NCBI RefSeq assembly: GCF_025567625.1
Contig: NZ_JAOQJC010000001.1
Location: 326,756-390,755, forward strand
Direction of reading: 5' to 3'
Source: Paenibacillus sp. J5C2022
GTDB lineage: Bacteria; Bacillota; Bacilli; Paenibacillales; Paenibacillaceae
DNA: 64,000 nucleotides
The notes below the pieces were generated by a model, which had not been told where the DNA came from, did no database searches, and saw only the letters and a list, made by a program, of their open reading frames with translations. Below, in pieces: positions 54,424-63,937 of the stretch; position 1 is the first letter of the stretch; every line of letters begins with the position of its first letter. The translations under genes were made by a program, and so were the position numbers.

Positions 54424-56061
54424 ATGCACCGGAAAAGAAGGACAGGATGGTTATGGTTATGCTGTATGGCCTTGCTGCTGGGGTTGCTGTCGGGCTGTAG
54501 CGGGAACAACAACAATACCGAGTCGGGAGGAACGGCCAGTCCCGCGCCAACGGCCAAAGGAGACAGCGGCAAGCAAGAAAAAGCCGGCTCTGACGACAAA
54601 CCTCTGGAATTGACCTGGATGAGGTATGAGCATCCCTCGCAAGCTTTGCTGACGGATTCCGTCGCTGTACAAGAATTTCTGAAACGGCAGAATGTCAAGC
54701 TGAACGTGCAAGGTGTGCCCCAAAGCAATTACGATGATAAGAAAAAAACACTGATTGCAACCAATACGATGCCGGACATCTTGCTAGTAAAGCAAGACGA
54801 TATACAGAACTTCGCGGATTCAGGCATCTTCCTGGACCTGACCCCTTACCTGGACGATATGCCCAACTTCAAGAAAGTGATTCAAGAGCAGCCCGATATT
54901 AACAAAAACAAAATCGACGGGAAGCTGTACGGATTTCCGCTTGCGGCTAAAAAATCCGGTTCGGGCGGACAGCTTCCGATGATGCGCATAGACGTGTTGA
55001 AGGAGCTGGGATTAAATCAGCCGACCACCTATGACGAGCTTTATCAGGTGCTGAAAAAAATGAAGGAAGCCTACCCCGATTCCTATCCGTTCACCGCTCG
55101 CGCCGCGAACGGCCTGACGGGCACAGAGAATCTGCTCAATCCGATTACCTTCGGATTTGGAAGCGGTTACACCACCTTCAACGGCTCCAAGGTCTACTAT
55201 GAGCCCGAGACGGATAAATATCAATTCGGACCGGAATCTTCGGAATTCAAGCAAGCGGTAGAATGGCTCCATATGCTCTATAAAGAGAAGCTGCTGGACC
55301 CCGATTACTCGACGGCCACCTCTCAGATCTGGCAAGAGAAGCTGAGCTCCGGCAAGTCGTTCTACTTCCAGGACAATCATGGCTTCGCCGGCTCCTTCAA
55401 CGTCACATTGAAGAAGGTGAATGCGGAGCATCAATTCGACATGCTGGATACATTGACTGCTCCGACCGGCGCCAAGCGGAATCTCATCTATCCGAAAGGT
55501 CATCTGTCGGAGTCCTATGTTCTGAATGCGAAGCTGAAAAACCCAGAAAAGGCCATTGCGTTCATGGACTGGTTATACTCCGAGGAAGGCTCCAGCCTGA
55601 CCAGTCTCGGCATGGAAGGAAAAGACTATACGCTGACGAACGGCGAGTACAAGATGGCGGATGACGTATACAACAAGTATAAAGACGAGCAAAGTCCCTA
55701 TTACTCGCTCGCCTCTGCGCTAGGCCTTGGCTACTTGGGCTTCGGGCTGTACGAGGACAATCGCATGGGCGTCACCTGGCAGACGGAGGAGTCCATCCGG
55801 TGGGACGACAAGGCGGCCAAGGCGGAGCAAGCGGGCGAGAATATCCGCTTCGTCAGCGATCCTCCGTTCACGATGGAGGAGCGGGAACGGTTGAAGCAGC
55901 TTCGCTCGCAGCTGGACGCGTATCTGACGCAGAACATGGATAAGTTCATTATGATCGAAGGCTCGATGAAGGATTGGGACGGCTTCGTCGCGGAACTGAA
56001 GAAGAAAGGCTCCGACGAGCTCGTCAGCATCTACAACGCGGCGCTGGATCGGGTACGATAG
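54424..56061 (+). CDS. Extracellular sugar-binding lipoprotein (LplA-like)
   Basis: A 545-residue solute-binding lipoprotein: signal with lipobox LLSGC (Cys about residue 23), Asn/Thr/Ala linker, then a large binding domain of the LplA type that serves Lpl permeases in oligosaccharide import. Sequence marks include NTMPDILLVKQDD, DGKLYGFPLAAKKSG and EKAIAFMDWLYSEEG. GAGGAGGG precedes the ATG. It is first in a transporter operon and followed by a strong hairpin before the permeases. Confidence 0.9.
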   Translation: MHRKRRTGWLWLCCMALLLGLLSGCSGNNNNTESGGTASPAPTAKGDSGKQEKAGSDDKPLELTWMRYEHPSQALLTDSVAVQEFLKRQNVKLNVQGVPQSNYDDKKKTLIATNTMPDILLVKQDDIQNFADSGIFLDLTPYLDDMPNFKKVIQEQPDINKNKIDGKLYGFPLAAKKSGSGGQLPMMRIDVLKELGLNQPTTYDELYQVLKKMKEAYPDSYPFTARAANGLTGTENLLNPITFGFGSGYTTFNGSKVYYEPETDKYQFGPESSEFKQAVEWLHMLYKEKLLDPDYSTATSQIWQEKLSSGKSFYFQDNHGFAGSFNVTLKKVNAEHQFDMLDTLTAPTGAKRNLIYPKGHLSESYVLNAKLKNPEKAIAFMDWLYSEEGSSLTSLGMEGKDYTLTNGEYKMADDVYNKYKDEQSPYYSLASALGLGYLGFGLYEDNRMGVTWQTEESIRWDDKAAKAEQAGENIRFVSDPPFTMEERERLKQLRSQLDAYLTQNMDKFIMIEGSMKDWDGFVAELKKKGSDELVSIYNAALDRVR

Positions 56062-56070
56062 GCAATGGAC

Positions 56071-56096
56071 GGGGGAAAGCACGTTCGCTTTCCCCC
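56071..56096 (+). promoter_or_regulatory. Intergenic hairpin between binding protein and permease genes
   Basis: Perfect 10-bp stem GGGGGAAAGC-ACGTTC-GCTTTCCCCC ten bases after the binding-protein stop, with no T-run. Such hairpins commonly protect the upstream message and give more binding protein than permease. Confidence 0.65.
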
Positions 56097-56121
56097 GGTT
56101 TGGAAAGAGAGGGCGATAGGC

Positions 56122-57033
56122 ATGCAATCCGTGGTGGATATGAAGAAAAAACTCTATAAAAGCAAAGCGCTGTACATCATGATCTCCTTGCCCATTATCT
56201 ACTTCCTGACCTTTCACTATGCCCCGATGGTGGGCAATCTGATGGCGTTCCAGGATTATTCGATCGTGAAGGGCTTTTTCAAGAGTCCCTGGGCAGGCTT
56301 CAAGTATTTCGGGCAATTTATCGGCGATCCGTACTTTTGGAAGGTGTTCCGCAATACGCTGCTTATCAATTTGTACTCGTTGCTGTTCTTTTTCCCTTCC
56401 TCCATCATCTTCGCCCTGTTGCTTAATGAGCTGCGCTTGCAGCTGTTTAAACGATTTATTCAGACGGTTACCTATGTGCCGCATTTTTTGTCAGTCGTCG
56501 TTGTTGCAGGCATGCTGGTGAACTTCCTGTCCATTGACGGGCTGATCAACAGCCTGATCAAGTGGATCGGAGGCGAAGCACAGACGTTCCTGTCCATGCC
56601 GCAATGGTTCCGCACCATCTTCATCAGCTCCGAGATATGGCAAGGCATGGGCTGGAATTCCATCATCTATCTGGCTGCGTTGACGTCGATCGACCCGCAG
56701 CTGTACGAAGCGGCCACGATGGACGGCGCAAGCCGCTGGCGAAAAATGCTGCATATAACGCTGCCCGGCATCTCGACTGTTGTGACAATCATGCTGCTGC
56801 TCACGCTGGGCCATATGCTGTCCGTCGGCTTCGAGAAGATTATTTTGCTATACAGCGGGCCTACCTATGAGACGGCGGACGTCATCCAGACATTTATCTA
56901 CCGCAGGGGGCTCATTGACAGCGACTTCAGCTTTGCCGCAGCCGTCGGCATCTTCCAGTCCGTCATCGCATTCGCGCTTGTCGTCTCGGCGAACCAGTTC
57001 GCCAAAAAAATTAGCGGCACGAAGCTGTTCTAA
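56122..57033 (+). CDS. ABC transporter permease (LplB-type)
   Basis: A 303-residue permease of the LplB/YteP type with six helices. N-terminal LYIMISLPIIYFLTFHYAPMVGNLMAFQDY is characteristic, and the EAA motif is YEAATMDGASRWRKMLHITLP. ATG 56122 (GAGAGGGCGATAGGC before it) is chosen over the in-frame ATG at 56065, which lies in the intergenic hairpin. It pairs with the LplC-type permease downstream. Confidence 0.88.
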   Translation: MQSVVDMKKKLYKSKALYIMISLPIIYFLTFHYAPMVGNLMAFQDYSIVKGFFKSPWAGFKYFGQFIGDPYFWKVFRNTLLINLYSLLFFFPSSIIFALLLNELRLQLFKRFIQTVTYVPHFLSVVVVAGMLVNFLSIDGLINSLIKWIGGEAQTFLSMPQWFRTIFISSEIWQGMGWNSIIYLAALTSIDPQLYEAATMDGASRWRKMLHITLPGISTVVTIMLLLTLGHMLSVGFEKIILLYSGPTYETADVIQTFIYRRGLIDSDFSFAAAVGIFQSVIAFALVVSANQFAKKISGTKLF

Positions 57034-57045
57034 GGAGGCCTTCCT

Positions 57046-57906
57046 ATGCGCGGCCGAATATTCGATATTTGCAATATCTTATTCATGATCTTTCTTATAC
57101 TGATCACACTCTACCCGCTCTATTACATGGGAATCGTCTCGATTAGCGCCGGGGATGCCGTCTCGCGCGGCGAGGTCTACTTCTTCCCCAAGGACATCAC
57201 CTTGCAAGCTTACGATGTCATTCTGGCTGATCCCTCCATCTTGCGTTCTTACGCCAATACACTCATGTATACAACCGGAGGCGTCGCGATTAACTTGATC
57301 ATGACCGCGTTATGCGCGTACCCGTTGTCGCGGGGGTATATGTACGGTCGCTCCTTGATCTCCCTGTTCGTCGTGCTGACGATGTTCTTCGACAGCGGTC
57401 TTATCCCCCGCTACATGGTCGTTCACTCGCTCGGCCTGGTGAACTCGGTATGGGCGATTCTGATCCCGACCGCTATTAATGTATTCAATATGATTCTGAT
57501 GCGCACGTTCTTCCAGAACATCCCTGATTCGCTGCATGAGTCGGCCACTGTTGACGGAGCAGGCGAATTCCGCACCTTGATCCGAATCGTGCTGCCGCTA
57601 TCCTTGCCCGTGATGGCCACGATGTTCCTGTTCTATGCCGTCGCCCATTGGAACAGCTTCTTCCCTGCACTCATCTATCTGAACGAGAAAGCCCTGTACC
57701 CGCTGCAGATTATTCTCCGCAATATCGTGATACAGGGCGATATGGCTGCACAGACGACGACGACAGGGGCGGAAGAACTGGCCGTGATGAGCTTGAATAT
57801 TAAGTACGCGACCGTGTATGTGGCCATTCTTCCAATTATCTGCCTCTATCCGTTCGTGCAGAAATACTTCGTTCAAGGCGCGATGCTGGGTTCCGTTAAG
57901 GGATAA
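57046..57906 (+). CDS. ABC transporter permease (LplC-type)
   Basis: A 286-residue permease of the LplC/YtcP type, six helices, EAA motif HESATVDGAGEFRTLIRIVLP. The N-terminal periplasmic segment YYMGIVSISAGDAVSRGEVYFFPKDITLQAY is typical of the group. TAAGGAGG precedes the ATG. No ATPase gene is adjacent, as usual for Lpl systems. Confidence 0.9.
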   Translation: MRGRIFDICNILFMIFLILITLYPLYYMGIVSISAGDAVSRGEVYFFPKDITLQAYDVILADPSILRSYANTLMYTTGGVAINLIMTALCAYPLSRGYMYGRSLISLFVVLTMFFDSGLIPRYMVVHSLGLVNSVWAILIPTAINVFNMILMRTFFQNIPDSLHESATVDGAGEFRTLIRIVLPLSLPVMATMFLFYAVAHWNSFFPALIYLNEKALYPLQIILRNIVIQGDMAAQTTTTGAEELAVMSLNIKYATVYVAILPIICLYPFVQKYFVQGAMLGSVKG

Positions 57907-57923
57907 GGCTGCAAGGTATCCGG

Positions 57924-60900
57924 CTAATCGGCCTGCACAATGCCAATCTCGTCCACCCATAAGGTCTGATCAGGCTGCGAGGGATCGTCATGCGTGATGA
58001 TCACCTTCAGCTTGTGATCGTGCTCCGCGGGAGCAGCGAATGTGATGCACAGCTTCCGCCATTCACTGTCGGAGAAGCCCCCCTCCGCCAGCAGCTCATT
58101 CGTTGCCGTATCCATCACTTGAATGCTTCCCTCGCTGCTGCCTTCCGCCTTCCCGTATGCGGACAATTGATAGATTGATCCGGGCAGATAACCGGTCCAT
58201 TCGTATATCGCCTCTTGCTCCGCTCCGCTTGCAGCGCTCTCCAGCCTTAAGGATTGGCTTCCGGCTTGGGAGACGCTCGCATCCAGCTGAATAAGACCTG
58301 CTTCCGTCGTCTCGCCTCGCCGCCAATAACGCGGCCACGCTTCATCCCATCTATCTGCCGTCTCGAAGCCGCTGTTGGGCAGCTGAGAGCGATGAAGCGA
58401 CGGGTAAGCGCGTACTTCATCGACATAGACGATGCCGTCCAGATGCTCGTTCTCGTGTGCGGCGAACGAGATGTACAGCTCCTTGCCAGCTGCTTCCGGC
58501 GTTCGGAATGTCAGTTGCTCACCGCTCCATTCCTCACTTCTGAAGTACCTTCCCTTCAGCACTTCTTGATCCGTCTCGTTCACGACCTCGATCCGTCCCA
58601 TTGCTCTTCCGTCCGTCTTCCCGAAGAACGACAACTCGTAGGTTGTATTCGGTTCATAATGCTGCATGCGGTATTGCAGTCGATGAACTTCGGGACCGTT
58701 CTTCGGAATGGCAACCGACCAAGCCCCGCGATATGCCTCCGTACTGCTCCGGTAGATCGCATCACCTGTGCCGGCGCTTGAGGATGCTGTCCAATAGCCC
58801 GGCAAGGAGGATGAAGCGGGTGACGCGAATTCGAACCCGCCATTGACGACTTTATTCCGGCTCCACTTCGCTACGCCGGAGGCGATATAATTCGAGCATA
58901 AGCCCGTCTCGCATACAGCGTTGCCGATCTCCCATACGACAGGATCGAATTGGGCGAAGTCCATCCAATGGTGGAACTGTCTCGTTCTGATCTGATCTAC
59001 CGTGTAGGCTGGCTGCCGCGAATTGTACCAGGACAGCACGGGGTCGACAAGACTCTGATTCCACATAATGTCGGTAAAGGTATGCGTTAATTTCACCATG
59101 TCTTCCGCGTCGAACACTTGATTATAGGCATATGCCTCTAGCGGACCGGTCAAGGTAAGCGCGGCATGAGACATATCCTCCTGGTTGGAAGTGTAGTAAT
59201 GGCCGTCATCCCATACGCCCAGATTGTCCCAGTAATTCCACAGATACGCGTCCGTCCCGAGAGATGCGTTCAAGGGATGTTCGCGTAACGTCTCCTTGAA
59301 CGTCCGATTCATGTCATTCGCTCTGCTCAAGTATAACGGGCGTTCAGCTGCATACTCGGCTGCATCTTCCGTCACATCGTACAAGAGATGAAGCATGACG
59401 GCGTAAGCCAGGTACTGATTATGCGGCAGACTGCGGGAAGGGAACCACTCTGTGCTGAACCCCGGCGGGAAAATATAGGTTCCCCGACCATTGTTCGCAC
59501 CGTCTATTCCGCTAATCTGCTTCCAATACGGGTCCCACTTATGAACAAGATTGTCCACCACGAAGTCACGGTATGCATCCGCTCTGCTTAAGTATTGTTC
59601 ATGCAGTGTCTCATCATCATAGATCGCCTTCACGAATCGCAGTACGGGCGCGATAATAATCCCCTCATGCACCATCTGCTCCCATAGCTGCCCGCCCATC
59701 GCATCATAGGCGTACAGCTTGTCGCCGCTCGATCCGCCGCTTAGGGCTATCTCCAGACGAATGTCATGGCCTTCAGCCGGCGTTGTGAAGCCTGCAGATA
59801 TCCGTTCGAATTTCTCGTTGTTCTGGAACGATGCTGATGCGAGCTCTATTCCTGTCGTCAGGTCGCGTGCGCGTATTGTTCCTGTTGCCCCATCGCTTAC
59901 CCGTCCGGTTATCGCGAATGCGTACGGAACATTCGGAACGTAGTTATGCAGTTGCTGCGTGATGACAGATTCGCTCACGCCGTCATGCAGCAGCTCCAGC
60001 ACCCAATCGTTCGTATTCGTCGCACCACCCTCGTAATAGACTGATGTGTCGTTAGTCCGGTGCGCTTGCGCAACATCTGTATCAAGCAGCTGCCAACCGG
60101 CAGGCAGTGTTGCGACGACTTCATTAATGGCGATATCGTCATAATAGACGTCATTCCCGCTACTCTGCTCGCCTGTCGCGTGCAGTCTGAGCTCCAGCAT
60201 CTTCTCATGGGGTGCTGTAAAGACAAGTGCACGCTTCTGCCATGAGGGCCCGCTTATATGCGCCGATGCCAGAATGGTCTGATCCGTCACATTGAAGATG
60301 TCGACATTGGCCGATTCGTCCGGTCTGGATGTCCGGCCTCTATATTGCAATACATACTTCGTGCCGGACTCCGTATTCAGCTGCTGGGATGCGCCATGTC
60401 CGATTGTGATAGCAAGCCCTTTATTCCCTGTATAGTAGGTGTTGAGCGCTTCCGTCACGTAGACATCGCTTGCATTCGCCCCCGATGTTCGCGACCAGCT
60501 TGCCGCCATTGTGGAATCCTGGCTGTCCGCGAACTGGAATCCGCCATTCTCGAGTAGAGCAGGCTTAATCAGGACCTTGCTCATACTGAAATCGTCATAC
60601 AGAACCGTATGTCCGTTAAGCTGCCAATCCGTTTGAAGCAAGCGCAGCTTCAGCAGCTTTCCCTCCGCATTCGGAGCTGTGAATGTGAAGGTATAGGGTT
60701 TCCATTCCGCTGCGTAGAAGGTCGTTGTGGCCAGCATCACATTGTCGGTCGCATTATAGATTTGCACCTTTCCGCCCGCTGCCGTCCCCAGCACCTTGCT
60801 CCAGAATTGGACGGCATACGTCTCCCCGGGCTCGTAACCGATTGTCTGCTCGGCCACCTCCCATGAGGTGTTGTCCGTCGTGACAGCCAATGCGTAGTTG

Positions 60901-62345
60901 CCGGAGTGAGCATCAGCTCCGCTCCTGTACACGTTGTCCGTCACCGAATAGCTCCAGCGCGACCAATGCTCCGGCATAGTAGGGTCCGCACTGTCAACCG
61001 CTTCCATCCCTTCGTTCATAAGCAGCTGCGGCTGATAGGGCGTGACCGTCAACTCATCGACGATCGAGGTGAATCCCTGCAGCTGCCAGTTCGACTGATA
61101 GATGCGGATCTTCAGCTGCTTTCCGGCTTGCTCCGGCGCAGTGAACGTGAAGGAGAGCGCTTGCCAATCGGTCTGATTGAACAGAACGGATTTTATTTTG
61201 ATATTATCCGTTGCATTATAAGCCTCCACTCGTCCTGCCCCCGCGGCCTGCAGTACCTTGCCATGGAAGGATACCGTATACTTCTCGGACGGCGTATAGG
61301 AGATCTCCTGCTCGGCAATCTCCCACGACGAAGCGTCTGTCGTAACCGCGAACGCATAGTCTCCGGCATATGCGTCCGAAGTCAGATAGACATTCTGGGA
61401 CACAGAGTTGCTCCAGCGCGACCAATGCTCCGGCATCGTCGAATCTTGCGAGTCGACGTCCTCGAAGCCGCCATTCAACAGAAGAGGAAAGCCGCCCCCA
61501 TCGGAATCGGATGTGCGAACCGGCTTCACGCTTAGCTGATCGAATCTCGCCTTATAGCCCGGCTGATCATAGTGCTCCAGGCTTAACCGTAATTGAACGG
61601 CACCAAGCTGCGGCGCCTGGAAGGTAAATACTTGACGCTCATAGCCGACATGATGTATACGAACGTATCCAAGCACTTTATTGCCGGCTTCATGATATAT
61701 TTCGATCTTCGCTTGCGTTTTCTCCGTGTCTACGCCAGAGAAGCCTTCCACGACATAAGTCTCCCCAGGCACGTAATCGAGCTGCTGCACCAGCCGGTTC
61801 GTTTGTGCACCGTCGCTCTCCAATATGAAGCCCGCAGAACCATGGAATACGTCATCCGGCAAGACAGAGCGAGAGCCCGATAACGGGTTGCCTTCCTGCT
61901 GCCAGCCATCTGGTATGCCATTCAGATCAGAATCGACCTCGAACGATCCATTCATTAGTAATTCGGCCTCATCTCCTGCCAATGAGCCTTCGATAGCGAA
62001 TTGTCCATTCTTTACTTGATTATGGGCATAGCGAATATCGGGCCAGCCCTTGTATCCGTCTCCATTGTGATCCCAAGCATTGAGCAGCATCCGGTCGAAG
62101 TGATCGGTCATCTTGTCCAGCCAGACCTTGTCGCCGGTTGCGTCATACATATTCATGTAGCTCTTCAAATAATACGATTCGCCCCATGCGAGCGCACCTC
62201 CATCCGGCGATTCCGACACCCCTCTGCCGAAGTTAATGGGTTGGTCATACTGCTGCAGCTCATCTACGCTAGTATCGGCCCCCCACACCAGCTGCGGCCA
62301 AATCAGGACGCACAGCAACACGCATAATATAGCCTTCTTCCTCAT
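57924..62345 (-). CDS. Secreted multimodular protein: seven CBM-like modules and a split helical enzyme domain
   Basis: A 1473-residue exported protein. Signal peptide at about 1-23 (ends VWGAD). Residues 30-110 start a helical region (LAWGESYYLKSYMNMYDATG); then five CBM_4_9-like modules (about 128-286, 287-440, 440-596, 597-748, 749-885) interrupt it; residues 886-1164 are the main helical part, rich in Trp, Tyr and His (EWFPSRSLPHNQYLAY; YYTSNQEDMSHAALTLTGP), like an (alpha/alpha) toroid of glycosidases or lyases; two more modules follow. Modules start with N-G-x-F/M-E motifs; 2 and 3 share TMPEHWSRWS. ATG 62345 follows AGGAGG by six bases. It probably degrades a polysaccharide whose products enter by the facing transporter. 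Activity is not assigned. Confidence 0.75.
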   Translation of the reverse strand: MRKKAILCVLLCVLIWPQLVWGADTSVDELQQYDQPINFGRGVSESPDGGALAWGESYYLKSYMNMYDATGDKVWLDKMTDHFDRMLLNAWDHNGDGYKGWPDIRYAHNQVKNGQFAIEGSLAGDEAELLMNGSFEVDSDLNGIPDGWQQEGNPLSGSRSVLPDDVFHGSAGFILESDGAQTNRLVQQLDYVPGETYVVEGFSGVDTEKTQAKIEIYHEAGNKVLGYVRIHHVGYERQVFTFQAPQLGAVQLRLSLEHYDQPGYKARFDQLSVKPVRTSDSDGGGFPLLLNGGFEDVDSQDSTMPEHWSRWSNSVSQNVYLTSDAYAGDYAFAVTTDASSWEIAEQEISYTPSEKYTVSFHGKVLQAAGAGRVEAYNATDNIKIKSVLFNQTDWQALSFTFTAPEQAGKQLKIRIYQSNWQLQGFTSIVDELTVTPYQPQLLMNEGMEAVDSADPTMPEHWSRWSYSVTDNVYRSGADAHSGNYALAVTTDNTSWEVAEQTIGYEPGETYAVQFWSKVLGTAAGGKVQIYNATDNVMLATTTFYAAEWKPYTFTFTAPNAEGKLLKLRLLQTDWQLNGHTVLYDDFSMSKVLIKPALLENGGFQFADSQDSTMAASWSRTSGANASDVYVTEALNTYYTGNKGLAITIGHGASQQLNTESGTKYVLQYRGRTSRPDESANVDIFNVTDQTILASAHISGPSWQKRALVFTAPHEKMLELRLHATGEQSSGNDVYYDDIAINEVVATLPAGWQLLDTDVAQAHRTNDTSVYYEGGATNTNDWVLELLHDGVSESVITQQLHNYVPNVPYAFAITGRVSDGATGTIRARDLTTGIELASASFQNNEKFERISAGFTTPAEGHDIRLEIALSGGSSGDKLYAYDAMGGQLWEQMVHEGIIIAPVLRFVKAIYDDETLHEQYLSRADAYRDFVVDNLVHKWDPYWKQISGIDGANNGRGTYIFPPGFSTEWFPSRSLPHNQYLAYAVMLHLLYDVTEDAAEYAAERPLYLSRANDMNRTFKETLREHPLNASLGTDAYLWNYWDNLGVWDDGHYYTSNQEDMSHAALTLTGPLEAYAYNQVFDAEDMVKLTHTFTDIMWNQSLVDPVLSWYNSRQPAYTVDQIRTRQFHHWMDFAQFDPVVWEIGNAVCETGLCSNYIASGVAKWSRNKVVNGGFEFASPASSSLPGYWTASSSAGTGDAIYRSSTEAYRGAWSVAIPKNGPEVHRLQYRMQHYEPNTTYELSFFGKTDGRAMGRIEVVNETDQEVLKGRYFRSEEWSGEQLTFRTPEAAGKELYISFAAHENEHLDGIVYVDEVRAYPSLHRSQLPNSGFETADRWDEAWPRYWRRGETTEAGLIQLDASVSQAGSQSLRLESAASGAEQEAIYEWTGYLPGSIYQLSAYGKAEGSSEGSIQVMDTATNELLAEGGFSDSEWRKLCITFAAPAEHDHKLKVIITHDDPSQPDQTLWVDEIGIVQAD

Positions 62346-62361
62346 CATATCCCTCCTAGTA

Positions 62362-62376
62362 ATGTAAGCGCATTCA
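62362..62376 (-). promoter_or_regulatory. cre-like CcpA site before the large secreted protein gene
   Basis: ATGTAAGCGCATTCA (plus strand) fits WTGNAANCGNWNNCW fully and lies five bases upstream of the AGGAGG of the gene, a position suited to catabolite repression. Confidence 0.6.
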
Positions 62377-62447
62377 AATGAAGGATACAGAAAGAATCGG
62401 TCAATATACATGCTTTTTTATGACTTTTGATGTCAACATATGATGTT

Positions 62448-63239
62448 TTAACGTAATCGGCCCTGCACGAATGCAGTTAGGGTGTTCAATTCTGCTTCCG
62501 GTATCCACTCGTCCAGTCTCGCGGCTGCCATCGGCAACAACCATTCCTCAATGCCAGATTGTGTAGCTCCCGACAGCTTTACATAATTGTTCAAATAAAT
62601 CTCGGTCAGCCGTCTTCGCATTAGATTTAACTGCTTGCCTTCCTTCTCGGGCATCTCATCAGGAACAGTGCCGAACGTCAGCAGTAGCCACGTTCTGGCG
62701 ACATCGCCGCAAGGATGGCCGGACATGCCGGACATCCAATCGATTACCCAAGACTTGCGGCCAGCAATCACATTGCCAGGATGGTAATCGCCGTGGCACA
62801 ACTGCATCCCGTCCGGCAAGCGTTCGAGATGACCCCGCACAGCGTCCTTCTCCGCCCTGGTCAGCCGATTTGTTTTTGCAATTTGCTGTGCTAACGCCGC
62901 TTTCTGTTTTCTTTCCATCCTGTCGGCAGACATCTGATGCAGTTGAACATGAGTTTCCGCCAGCATATAAGCATACTGTTCGATATTCGGCGGATCGTTC
63001 ACAATCTGCTGAAGAACGGTCGTACCATCGACTTTCTGGAAAACAATCCCGTAACGTTCACCGTTTTCAACTCTTTCATAAGGCTCGGGTGCCGCCGCTC
63101 CCAGTGCGTACACGTATTGACTATTCAAGTACTCTTCGTCGATGGCCTGCTTAGGGAACCCTATCTTATATAGCTTTAAGATTTTGCCTTTTCCTATATC
63201 GTAGATATCCGCCGTTCTACCTTCTCCTATTTTAAGCAG
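62448..63239 (-). CDS. APH-family kinase with no canonical start codon
   Basis: The catalytic part is a phosphotransferase of the aminoglycoside/choline kinase fold: LCHGDYHPGNVI (about residues 145-156) and the metal-binding VIDWMSG. The first usual start, TTG 63128, would remove the N-lobe, yet the frame continues upstream with KIGEGRTADIYDIGKG, a good glycine-rich loop. GAGGTGA sits just before this segment, but the codons there are AAG and CTG; ATG mutated to AAG, or initiation at CTG 63239, would fit. The 263-residue length assumes CTG. Either a rare start or a recent loss of the start codon. Substrate unknown. Confidence 0.65.
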   Translation of the reverse strand: MLKIGEGRTADIYDIGKGKILKLYKIGFPKQAIDEEYLNSQYVYALGAAAPEPYERVENGERYGIVFQKVDGTTVLQQIVNDPPNIEQYAYMLAETHVQLHQMSADRMERKQKAALAQQIAKTNRLTRAEKDAVRGHLERLPDGMQLCHGDYHPGNVIAGRKSWVIDWMSGMSGHPCGDVARTWLLLTFGTVPDEMPEKEGKQLNLMRRRLTEIYLNNYVKLSGATQSGIEEWLLPMAAARLDEWIPEAELNTLTAFVQGRLR

Positions 63240-63274
63240 CTTACGTCACCTCGAATGGAATTTGTAATTAAAGC

Positions 63275-63919
63275 TCATACATATCGCAGCAGCTCATGTA
63301 TTTCCTGAATCTCCGCCATTGGCGCAACGCCGTTGGCACATAACTTCTCCCGGTCGCTCCGATACGCAATAAAGTCGACGCCCGCATCCAACGCCGCTCT
63401 CCCGTCAACCCATGCATCGCCAACCGACACCCAATCTTCGGTATTTAAGTGGTTGAATTGCTTCAGGGCATAGATAACTCCCGATGGTGAAGGCTTCAGC
63501 TCGTTCATCATTTCTCTTCCAATAAGCAAGTCGAACAAATGGATAATACCATTATCCGTAAGCGCCTGCTTCGCTGCATCTATCGCATTATTCGTCACAA
63601 CAACCATGCAATAATGCCCGTGAAGCTCGTTAAGAAGCTCCATCACTCCCGGCTCCAGCGGCGCATTATGCATCCCCTGTATTTCATACTTCGTTGCGAT
63701 GCTCCACATCTCGGCCGACATATCCTCGGTTAGCTTCTGCGACGCTTGCCCTGCTTGTATCACGGTTGCCGTAGTATGCTTATGAAGATCAAGAGGCGAT
63801 GGCAATACATCTTTCTTCAACAAATAGTCGTGAGTAGCCCGCTTCATGGATTCAAAATCAATGTCGGAGCGCAATAATGTATTATCCATATCAAAAATAA
63901 TCCCTTTATATTTATTCAT
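63275..63919 (-). CDS. HAD family hydrolase
   Basis: A 214-residue HAD phosphatase. Motif I DMDNTLL (about residues 10-16, nucleophile and acid Asp), motif II VVTNNA, motif III Lys in LKPSPSG and motif IV GDAWVDGRAALDAG are present, with a small helical cap as in phosphoglycolate phosphatase-like members. GGGGATCGG precedes the ATG. It lies 36 bases upstream of the APH-family gene. Substrate unknown. Confidence 0.87.
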   Translation of the reverse strand: MNKYKGIIFDMDNTLLRSDIDFESMKRATHDYLLKKDVLPSPLDLHKHTTATVIQAGQASQKLTEDMSAEMWSIATKYEIQGMHNAPLEPGVMELLNELHGHYCMVVVTNNAIDAAKQALTDNGIIHLFDLLIGREMMNELKPSPSGVIYALKQFNHLNTEDWVSVGDAWVDGRAALDAGVDFIAYRSDREKLCANGVAPMAEIQEIHELLRYV

Positions 63920-63937
63920 CCGATCCCCTATGTCACT

